Shown here in pieces: positions 17,252-23,663 of a stretch of 64,000 bases of DNA. The notes under the pieces were generated by a model, which was not told the origin of the DNA, did no database searches, and worked only from the letters and a program-made list of their open reading frames with translations. The stretch comes from Herbaspirillum sp. alder98 (GTDB taxonomy: Bacteria; Pseudomonadota; Gammaproteobacteria; Burkholderiales; Burkholderiaceae_D). Where the stretch lies: NCBI RefSeq assembly GCF_020179755.1, contig NZ_JAIUCY010000002.1, positions 124,001 through 188,000 of the forward strand, read 5' to 3'. A program made the translations under genes and the position numbers. The stretch's first letter is position 1; each line of letters begins with the position of its first letter.

Positions 17252-19569
17252 GCTCATCGCTTAGGGTCGTTTCACCTCTTGCGGCAGGCCGCTCGGTACT
17301 TGGTCGGCGCGCACGCCTGGTGTGCACCGTGGTGCTGATCGCGCTGACACTACAGGCTTGCACCACCGGGAGGACGGCCTATTCCTACGGTCGCGAACTG
17401 ATCGCCCAGGACAATGTGGAAGGTGGCCTGGCGCAATTGCAGCAGGCCATGATGCAGGAGCCTGAAAACCTCGAGTACCAGAAGACCTACCTGCAGGCGC
17501 GTGAGCGCGCCATCTACAACTTGCTGCAGCAGGGCGACAGGCAGGCCGTGGCCGGTAACGCCGAGGAGGCCAGGGTGCTTTACCAGCGTGTCGTCAATAT
17601 CGACCGGACCAACGTGCGCGCGCGCGACGCGCTGCAACTGCTTGAGCGCAATCAGAAACACCGGACATTGCTGGCCGAGGGGCAGGCAGCCCTGGCCCGC
17701 AACGACCTCAACACCGCCAAAGAGCGGCTATCGATCCTGGCGCGGGAAAATCCCGATGGCGAGAACACGCAGCTCTTGCGTCGGGCAGTGGCCGATCGTA
17801 CCGAAGCGCTCAAGGGTCAGGACACGTTGTCGATCGCCTATCGCAAGCCGATCACGATCGAATTCAAGGATGCTGCCCTGAGACAGATATTCGACGTGAT
17901 CTCGCGCAGTGCGGGGTTGAATTTCATCTTCGACAAAGAAGTCCAGCTTGACCAGCGCACGTCGATCTTCCTGAGAAACAGCACGATCGAAGCGGCCATG
18001 CAATATGTGTTCCTGACCAACCAGCTGGAGTCGCGCACGCTCGATGCCAATACCCTGCTGATCTACCCCAATACCGCCGCCAAGGCAAAGGATTACCAGG
18101 AACTTGTGATCAAGAGCATTTTCCTCGGTAACGCCGAGGCCAAGGTGGTTGCCAACACCTTGAAGACGATCCTGAAGTCGCGCGATATCGTCGTCGATGA
18201 CAAGCTCAACATGATCATCCTGCGCGACACGCCGGAGGTCATCAGGCTGGCCGAACGCCTGGCGGCCCTGCACGACGTGCCAGAGCCGGAGGTGATGCTG
18301 GAGGTGGCGGTACTGGAAGTGTCGCGCAGCCGCCTGCTTGAGCTGGGCGTGCGCTGGCCGGGCAGTGTCGGTCTGACGCCGCTGTCGTCGACCGCCGGCG
18401 GCACGCTGACCTTGAACGACCTGCGCCGCCTGAGCGGATCGACCATCGGTGTCGGCGTAGACGCCACCACGATCAACGCGCGCCAGGACGACATCGATAC
18501 CAATCTGCTGGCCAATCCCCGTATCCGTGCCCGCAATCATGAAAAGGCCAAGATACTGATCGGGCAACGGCTGCCCAACATCACCAGCACCGCGACCTCT
18601 ACTGGTTTCATTTCCGAATCCATCAACTATGTCGATGTCGGTTTGAAGCTGGACGTCGAGCCCACCATCTACCTGGATAACGACGTGGCTATCAAGGTTG
18701 CGTTGGAGGTCAGCAGCGTCAACGGCCAGGTCAAGACGCAATCCGGCACGACTGCCTATGAAATCGGCACCCGCACGGCCAGTACGGTGCTGCGCCTGAA
18801 AGATGGCGAGAACCAGATCCTGGCGGGACTGATCAATGACGAAGACCGCAACACGGCCAACAAGATACCGCTGCTGGGCGAAATTCCCATCTTGGGGAAG
18901 CTGTTCGGCAGCCAGTCCAATAACAAGGTCAAGACCGAGATCGTGCTGTCGATCACGCCCCACCTGATACGCAATATCCAGCGCCCCGATGCGGCCAATT
19001 CGGAATTTAAGTCAGGTACCGACAACAGTTTCCGCACGCGCGCCGAGTCCTCGGCACCTGCGGCAGCGAATGTTGCGGTCGCGGGCCGGGCGCCTGGCGG
19101 GAATCCGGTGCTGCAAGACAGCAGCCGGGCGGCCCCCGCCGAAAGAAATGATGCCGCGCGTATCCACTGGCGGGCGCCTGACAGCGTGAAGGCAGGAGAT
19201 ACCTTTGTCGCGCAGTTGATGGTGGAGTCCGGCCAGTCCATCAACGAGATGGCGATGTCCATCGGCTTCGACAGCAAGGCGCTGCAGGTGCTGAGTGTGA
19301 CAGAGGGAGATTTTCTCAAGCAGGGTGGTGCTGCGACCGGCTTCAGCAGCGAGGTGGATCCGAACGGCACGATTGGCGTGAGCACTGCCCGGGCCAGCAA
19401 GATGGATGGCGCCACGTTCGCCGCGCCGGCGGTGCTGGTCAGTTTTCGCGCGTTGGCGGCCACCGACCTGACGCAACTCAAGCTGCTGTCGTTCAATGCC
19501 ATGGGCGCGGGCGGCCAGTCCGTCAGTGATGCCACGACGTCCGCACTGTCGATCAAGATTACGCCATGA
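17248..19569 (+). CDS. gspD: Secretin GspD with N-terminal TPRs and C-terminal cohesin-like domain
   Basis: Outer-membrane secretin lipoprotein, 773 residues from ATG 17248, which overlaps the upstream stop (ATGA); an open frame further upstream is spurious. The signal peptide ends in the lipobox LQAC. Residues about 35-200 look like TPR or helical repeats (GGLAQLQQAMMQEPENLEYQ, ARVLYQRVVNIDRTNVRARD), then N0/N1-type domains (KPITIEFKDAALRQIFDVIS; ELVIKSIFLGNAEAKVVANTLK) and the secretin core (VMLEVAVLEVSRSRLLELG; LANPRIRARNHEKAKILIGQ; LKDGENQILAGLINDEDR; IPLLGEIPILGKLF; EIVLSITPHLIR). After a flexible linker, about residues 637-772 form a cohesin-like beta domain (VKAGDTFVAQLMVES, MAMSIGFDSKALQVLSVTEG). 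The fusion is unusual for a secretin. Confidence 0.92.
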   Translation: MSSSLRVVSPLAAGRSVLGRRARLVCTVVLIALTLQACTTGRTAYSYGRELIAQDNVEGGLAQLQQAMMQEPENLEYQKTYLQARERAIYNLLQQGDRQAVAGNAEEARVLYQRVVNIDRTNVRARDALQLLERNQKHRTLLAEGQAALARNDLNTAKERLSILARENPDGENTQLLRRAVADRTEALKGQDTLSIAYRKPITIEFKDAALRQIFDVISRSAGLNFIFDKEVQLDQRTSIFLRNSTIEAAMQYVFLTNQLESRTLDANTLLIYPNTAAKAKDYQELVIKSIFLGNAEAKVVANTLKTILKSRDIVVDDKLNMIILRDTPEVIRLAERLAALHDVPEPEVMLEVAVLEVSRSRLLELGVRWPGSVGLTPLSSTAGGTLTLNDLRRLSGSTIGVGVDATTINARQDDIDTNLLANPRIRARNHEKAKILIGQRLPNITSTATSTGFISESINYVDVGLKLDVEPTIYLDNDVAIKVALEVSSVNGQVKTQSGTTAYEIGTRTASTVLRLKDGENQILAGLINDEDRNTANKIPLLGEIPILGKLFGSQSNNKVKTEIVLSITPHLIRNIQRPDAANSEFKSGTDNSFRTRAESSAPAAANVAVAGRAPGGNPVLQDSSRAAPAERNDAARIHWRAPDSVKAGDTFVAQLMVESGQSINEMAMSIGFDSKALQVLSVTEGDFLKQGGAATGFSSEVDPNGTIGVSTARASKMDGATFAAPAVLVSFRALAATDLTQLKLLSFNAMGAGGQSVSDATTSALSIKITP

Positions 19570-20042
19570 GAGCGCAGCAGAAAGGCTTCACGCTCATCGA
19601 GCTGATGATTACGCTAGCCATCGTCGGATTGCTGTCGAGCATGGTCGTGCCGCTGTCGCAGGTAGTGATGCAAAGGGTACGCGAGCGCGAGCTGAAAGAT
19701 GCGCTGTGGAGCATCCGGCATGGAATCGATGCCTACAAGCGGGCCAGCGACGAGGGACGCGTTGCCAAGTCGCTGGGCGACAGCGGATATCCCAGGGACC
19801 TCGAGGTGCTGGTCGAGGGCGCGGTGGATCAGCGCGACCCGCAGGGCCGCAAGATTTATTTTTTGCGGCGAATTCCCCGCGACCCGATGTATTTGTCCAA
19901 TGACGGGCCGGACGCGGCTACCTGGAAGAAAAGAAGCTATGCCAGCGAGGCGACCGATCCGCAAGAAGGAGACGACGTCTACGATATCTATTCAGGTTCT
20001 GAAAAAGCGGGCCTCAACGGCATCGCCTATCGTCTATGGTAA
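19566..20042 (+). CDS. Type II secretion pseudopilin (GspG/H-like)
   Basis: Pseudopilin of 158 residues with a very short leader MRAQQKG before the processed end FTLIELMITLAIVGLLSSMV (Glu at +5 conserved). The body (LKDALWSIRHGIDAYKRASDEG; PRDLEVLVEG; RRIPRDPMYLS; YDIYSGSEKAGLNGIAYRLW) resembles GspG-type pseudopilins with an inserted and divergent C-terminal half. The start codon overlaps the gspD stop by 4 bases. Together with the first-gene GspG and the next two, the operon encodes four pseudopilins, but not the classical H, I, J, K set, so individual roles (tip or shaft) cannot be assigned. A prepilin peptidase must act from elsewhere. Confidence 0.85.
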   Translation: MRAQQKGFTLIELMITLAIVGLLSSMVVPLSQVVMQRVRERELKDALWSIRHGIDAYKRASDEGRVAKSLGDSGYPRDLEVLVEGAVDQRDPQGRKIYFLRRIPRDPMYLSNDGPDAATWKKRSYASEATDPQEGDDVYDIYSGSEKAGLNGIAYRLW

Positions 20043-20434
20043 CCGTGCACAAGACTGATCGCTGCGTCCGCCGCGGCTTTACGCTGATCGAATTGCTGGT
20101 GGTGATGGCCATCGTCGCGATGCTGGCGACGCTGGCGCTGCCGCGCTATTTTCATGGCGTCGATGTGGCCAAGGAAACCATCCTGATCCAGAACCTGCGA
20201 CTGACGCGCGAGACGATCGACAAGTTCTACAGTGACAACGCGCGTTATCCGGCATCGCTGGAGGAATTGGTCGAGAAGAAATATCTCAAGGCCCTGCCGG
20301 TCGATCCGCTCACCAACAGCAGCGCCAGCTGGGTCATTACGCGCCCTGAAGATCCTGCCCAGGGCGGCGTCTACGACCTGCATAGCGGGGCGCCTGGCGC
20401 GCGCCAGGATGGCACGCCGTTTTCCCAGCTCTGA
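20036..20434 (+). CDS. Type II secretion pseudopilin (GspG-like, short)
   Basis: Pseudopilin of 132 residues. The leader MVTVHKTDRCVRRG precedes FTLIELLVVMAIVAMLATLA with the conserved +5 Glu. The body has the GspG-like pattern LRLTRETIDKFYSDNARYPASLEELVEKKYLKALPVDPLT and ends GGVYDLHSGAPGARQDGTPFSQL. A C-terminal calcium loop is not obvious. It overlaps the previous pseudopilin gene by 7 bases and is followed 14 bases later by the last gene of the operon. The most likely alternative is a truncated duplicate of GspG that serves as a minor pseudopilin. Confidence 0.85.
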   Translation: MVTVHKTDRCVRRGFTLIELLVVMAIVAMLATLALPRYFHGVDVAKETILIQNLRLTRETIDKFYSDNARYPASLEELVEKKYLKALPVDPLTNSSASWVITRPEDPAQGGVYDLHSGAPGARQDGTPFSQL

Positions 20435-20448
20435 GGTCGCCGCCTGCC

Positions 20449-20946
20449 ATGTCCCGACATCGATCCTTGCCTGCCAGCGGCGGCTTTACCTACATCGGGG
20501 TCATGATCCTGATCGCCGTGATCGGCCTGGCATCGACGGCAACGCTGGCCGTCGGCAAGATCCATCAGCGCCGCGCTGCCGAAGAAGAACTGCTGAACAT
20601 CGGCATGGAATTTCGCAATGCATTGATTGCCTATGCCAATGCCACGCCGTTCGGCTATTCCCGAAGTCCATCCTCACTGAAGGACCTGTTGAAGGACCCG
20701 CGGTTTCCCACGCCGCATCGCTATCTGCGCAAGTTCTATATCGACCCGATGACGGGCACGGCAGAGTGGGGCACCGTTCTTACTATCGATGGCAGGGGTA
20801 TTCTGGGCGTGCATAGCCTGTCCGATGCCAAGCCGATCAAGATCGGAAATTTCCCTGACGCCCTGGCAGACTTCGAGAACAAGACCTCTTATCAGGATTG
20901 GCGATTCAGCGTGCCTGCTCAATTGGTATTGGATCCTGGTCTGTAA
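20449..20946 (+). CDS. Divergent pseudopilin lacking the +5 glutamate
   Basis: Protein of 165 residues with a prepilin-like N-terminus: the leader SRHRSLPASGG is followed by FTYIGVMILIAVIGLASTAT. The position corresponding to Glu +5 is Gly (F-T-Y-I-G). Among known pseudopilins, loss of this Glu is typical of the GspK/XcpX tip subunit, which caps the pseudopilus. The body (EEELLNIGMEFRNALIAYA; PSSLKDLLKDPRFPTPHRYLRKFYIDPMTG; EWGTVLTIDGRGILGVHSLS) does not look like GspK and is half its size. It is the last gene of the operon. I regard it as a candidate tip pseudopilin of this variant system. Confidence 0.75.
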   Translation: MSRHRSLPASGGFTYIGVMILIAVIGLASTATLAVGKIHQRRAAEEELLNIGMEFRNALIAYANATPFGYSRSPSSLKDLLKDPRFPTPHRYLRKFYIDPMTGTAEWGTVLTIDGRGILGVHSLSDAKPIKIGNFPDALADFENKTSYQDWRFSVPAQLVLDPGL

Positions 20947-21160
20947 GCATCGCCGGCTTGGGTCCGGCGATTATCGCGGTTCGTCGAAGGGGCCATGCAA
21001 ATGAACTCCTGGCTAGCCTCATTGCGACCTTGGGGCGCATGTCACAGCTAAAAACCGAGCCGCTCAGTAGCATAAAGAACTCACTTATCCGGTGGCTACA
21101 ACATTCGTCTCAGGTCAGGGGTACCTACGGGCATACCCAATTCAGCCTGCTTCAGAACCG

Positions 21161-21193
21161 CAACAATTTTTTTTGTTGAGAAACGTTTTTTTT
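21161..21193 (+). terminator. Probable weak terminator of the type II secretion operon
   Basis: CAACAA at 21161-21166 pairs with TTGTTG at 21173-21178 across a T-rich loop, and a T-run follows at about 21185-21193. The stem is short and AT-rich, so termination may be partial. It lies 215 bases after the last pseudopilin gene. Confidence 0.45.
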
Positions 21194-21341
21194 CATGGCA
21201 AACCTCCTTTGCTATAAGGCCTAGTTTGCCGAAAACTCACTTTCGGGGTGGTCTGGATTTACCGATGCGGATCACCGATCTCAAGAAAATCAAGATATTT
21301 ATGACATTTTGGTTAAATTCCTGCGGTTCGGGAGGGTTGAA

Positions 21342-21359
21342 TTCGTCTATATAGACGAA
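21342..21359. promoter_or_regulatory. 18-bp perfect palindrome
   Basis: TTCGTCTATATAGACGAA is a perfect 18-base palindrome 149 bases before the preferred start of the first immunity-like gene and 62 bases before the earliest in-frame ATG. Its position in the AT-rich leader of the module suggests an operator for a dimeric regulator. No regulator gene is adjacent, and no family can be named from the sequence. Confidence 0.45.
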
Positions 21360-21507
21360 GGTCCATTTTTCTAACTTCGGTGTTTTATTTTTGTAATTTT
21401 TCTAGGATGCAGCTAGGCCTATGCCCGTCAGACAATGCTATGCGAAAGAGCATTTCGTGAATTCGGCGGGTGGTATGAGATGTCACCAGATTGTTGAGGG
21501 GGAGTTT

Positions 21508-22245
21508 GTGCGTCGATTATCTAAATGCATGTCACTGCATTGTTTTTTGCCTTTAATCAAAGGGGCGTTCTTCATCTCGATTCAAGTCGGAGTGCTGGCG
21601 CAATCGTCTGCCGCAGAGCTAAAAGTTCCCAGAAAGGTAGAAAAGGTCATGAATCAACAAGAATCTGTACTTTCCGCTGAACAGTTAGAGCAGAACCTAA
21701 AGGCGTCTCCTCGGCCTCGTAATTTAATTGAGCGCCTGGAAAATCTGAAATTGGCATGGGAGCATCACTGGCTGTTACATCGAGATTTTTACTCATCTCA
21801 AGGCTTGCCTAGTTTCTTGGGGATGCGCATCGAGAGCGTTGAAACGTCAGCCGAAGATGGCCGGACATCTTTTTTTATTTCTCTAAATGCATCAGGTGAC
21901 GGCATTCCTATCCATGAGTCGAGCACGTCGCGGTCATCTCGTATTTTTGGATGGATTAATGGCAGTTTCAACATCGAAGACGGGAAAAAACGGGGGTGGA
22001 TTAACTTAAAAGATATCGCTTCCAGTTTTTCGTTTGAAGACGTGGAAAAAGTATTTGGAAAGCACTGGACAAAAGTCCCGGTCGGATCCGCACCAAACTG
22101 GTTGCCCCCAGCTGCGGCGTCGCGCGACGGAAATTTGGATGTAACTTTTGATTTTAATGATTTCAACGAAGTGCATAGAAGGATCGTCGTTCAAACAAAT
22201 CCTGACGGTACCGTTCGTTACTTTCGTATAGAAATAGAGCGCTGA
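21508..22245 (+). CDS. Exported hypothetical protein, candidate immunity protein A
   Basis: Protein of about 245 residues that I do not recognise. The GTG at 21508 is preferred because GAGGGGGAG lies just before it and the product then begins with a basic stretch (RRLSK) and a hydrophobic core (FLPLIKGAFFISIQVGVLA), a signal peptide; ATGs at 21421 and 21475 are alternatives. The mature part (LKLAWEHHWLLHRDFYSSQG; FGWINGSFNIEDGKKRGWINLKDI split around a Gly-rich turn; VVQTNPDGTVRYFRIEI) shows scattered similarity to the protein at 22825-23661: an LxNxxxAxxxxxLL..FYS motif, a G.F.....KG.I segment and a terminal PDG strand. Base composition is AT-rich compared with the neighbours. It is followed 1 base later by a truncated toxin-head gene, as the second copy is followed by the full toxin, so an immunity or chaperone role in the periplasm is inferred. 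Confidence 0.6.
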   Translation: MRRLSKCMSLHCFLPLIKGAFFISIQVGVLAQSSAAELKVPRKVEKVMNQQESVLSAEQLEQNLKASPRPRNLIERLENLKLAWEHHWLLHRDFYSSQGLPSFLGMRIESVETSAEDGRTSFFISLNASGDGIPIHESSTSRSSRIFGWINGSFNIEDGKKRGWINLKDIASSFSFEDVEKVFGKHWTKVPVGSAPNWLPPAAASRDGNLDVTFDFNDFNEVHRRIVVQTNPDGTVRYFRIEIER

Positions 22246-22246
22246 A

Positions 22247-22690
22247 ATGACAACTAATTCCGTATCGCTTTCTAATGACGCGCTGAGAAAACTGAATGCA
22301 CAATTCGGGATTCTTTCTGGTGGGGAAATTGCCTTACATGCGCCCATATCAGCTGCTGCCGCATCTCCTTATTTTGCGGGGATGTTAGATACGTTTCTTG
22401 TTAAAGGACAGTTTTCTTTCGAGCGAAATCCATCAATTGGAACAGCCTTTAACGGTAGATCGATCTGTAATGACCCAGCCACACCTGCTCACTTTATGCG
22501 GCTAATGCAGACAATCGACTCACTGCCTAACTGGCTACAAATTACCGACGCAGGTCAGACGGATATGCTTATGTCAGTCAGATTGCTTTTTCAAAGATTG
22601 AAAGCCCGACAGATCCATCAACGAGTCAGGAGTTGGCAGTCCTCCTTAATTGGCCCGACAATTCCAGCCATAGCCGAAAAAATGGAGTGA
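22247..22690 (+). pseudogene. Truncated copy of the toxin N-terminal head
   Basis: An open frame of 147 residues whose first 70 or so resemble residues 10-75 of the giant RTX protein at 23664. APISAAAASPYFAGMLDTFL aligns with ISYAAISPLFSSLLNEFV, and ERNPSIGTAFNGR with GEPGKGTAARRGENG. After that the two diverge, and the zinc-protease motif HELAH of the giant protein is absent here. It starts 1 base after the stop of immunity-like gene A. The most economical reading is the remnant of an older toxin gene displaced when a second immunity/toxin pair was inserted. The alternative is a small independent protein of the same fold, which cannot be excluded because the frame is intact. Confidence 0.5.
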
Positions 22691-22824
22691 TTTAGTAATG
22701 TCTCTTTATCTTCTATGCGGCCTAATCTCGGTCGGGAATATTTAAAATACTAAGAGAGTGCCCTAGAACGAAGGACTATTAGAAATAGTTTATTTAAATG
22801 ACTATTTCTACAATAAGGCGATTT

Positions 22825-23661
22825 ATGTTCAAAAGTAAGAACTTTCTTAAGGAGGCTGTATTCATGGCACTAATAATTGCAAGTGACTTTGCAGAGGGGC
22901 GTGAATTTCCCCCTGAAATGACTGGACATGAAGTCGCGAACGAATTGAGAGTTAGTGCCACCGAAAGTAGATCAGCAGAGGTGGATGAATTCTTGTCTAC
23001 CATAGAAAGTCCAAGTTCATTCTATGAATTATTACGGAACATGCGGTCGGCCATGGATCGAAATCTCCTCGTCGATCCTTCCTTCTATAGTCGATCAGTG
23101 CTGAATGCATCCTTCGGAGAGGTTGTGCAATTGGACTTGTATGACGATAATTTTTTTCGAGATTTTTATGGCGATAGCGAACTTATGCAAATAAAGATCC
23201 GAGGGAATTTAGATGTCGTACTCATGGGGGATATTGGTTTCCGATTTGATGTCAGCAATGGGAACCCGGAGTGGGCACGAGCTAAATTTGGAGACGCGCC
23301 TTTTTCTCTAAAAAAAAGAGCGCCCGGAAAATTGCATGGCGAGTTTGTTGTCCCTGCCCTTGATAGCAAAGGCGCTATTCCAATTGATGAAATCAGGTCG
23401 ATTTTTTCGGCGGGAGCCGAAGAGAGTTCCACATATTTCAATGCGATCGAATGGTCTCACGAGGCGAAAAGTCACGCGATGAAAAATACACCCGCGGGTG
23501 TGCCTCCTTTTATTGGTTATGCTGCACCAACGAAGCATCCTTTAGGAAACAAGAAATTTGTATTCTCCTTCCGAGATAGGGAGGTTCCGACCTCAGTTAC
23601 TTGTACCACCATGCCAGATGGATCGTTGATTTCGATTGTCATTGTTCAAGGTGAGAAATAA
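22825..23661 (+). CDS. Exported hypothetical protein, candidate immunity protein B
   Basis: Unrecognised protein of about 278 residues. Three starts are possible: ATG 22798, ATG 22825 (AAGG 7 bases upstream) and ATG 22864, which has a perfect AAGGAGG 8 bases upstream. I use 22825 because it keeps a basic N-terminus (FKSKNFLK) before the hydrophobic AVFMALIIASDFA, i.e. a signal peptide. The mature part (LLRNMRSAMDRNLLVDPSFYS; GEFVVPALDSKGAIPIDEIR; TTMPDGSLISIVIV) shares a pattern with immunity-like gene A upstream, so the two are distant paralogues. The stop is only 2 bases before the ATG of the giant RTX toxin, so the two are co-translated. Neutralising the N-terminal toxin domain in the periplasm is the inferred role; a secretion chaperone is the alternative. 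Confidence 0.6.
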   Translation: MFKSKNFLKEAVFMALIIASDFAEGREFPPEMTGHEVANELRVSATESRSAEVDEFLSTIESPSSFYELLRNMRSAMDRNLLVDPSFYSRSVLNASFGEVVQLDLYDDNFFRDFYGDSELMQIKIRGNLDVVLMGDIGFRFDVSNGNPEWARAKFGDAPFSLKKRAPGKLHGEFVVPALDSKGAIPIDEIRSIFSAGAEESSTYFNAIEWSHEAKSHAMKNTPAGVPPFIGYAAPTKHPLGNKKFVFSFRDREVPTSVTCTTMPDGSLISIVIVQGEK

Positions 23662-23663
23662 AG

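Larger units (their letters stand above)
20947..21507. other. AT-rich intergenic region upstream of the toxin module
   Basis: About 560 bases with a clear drop in GC relative to the secretion operon. It contains a probable weak terminator (CAACAA/TTGTTG at 21161-21178, then a T-run near 21185-21193), an 18-bp palindrome at 21342-21359 and the likely promoter zone of the following genes. In-frame codons of the next gene extend back to ATG 21421, but I prefer the GTG at 21508 as its start. Nothing else recognisable is present. Confidence 0.5.

Noticed and set aside
17728..18963. 411-codon open frame antisense to gspD
   Set aside because: Shadow of the secretin; no ribosome-binding site or family pattern.
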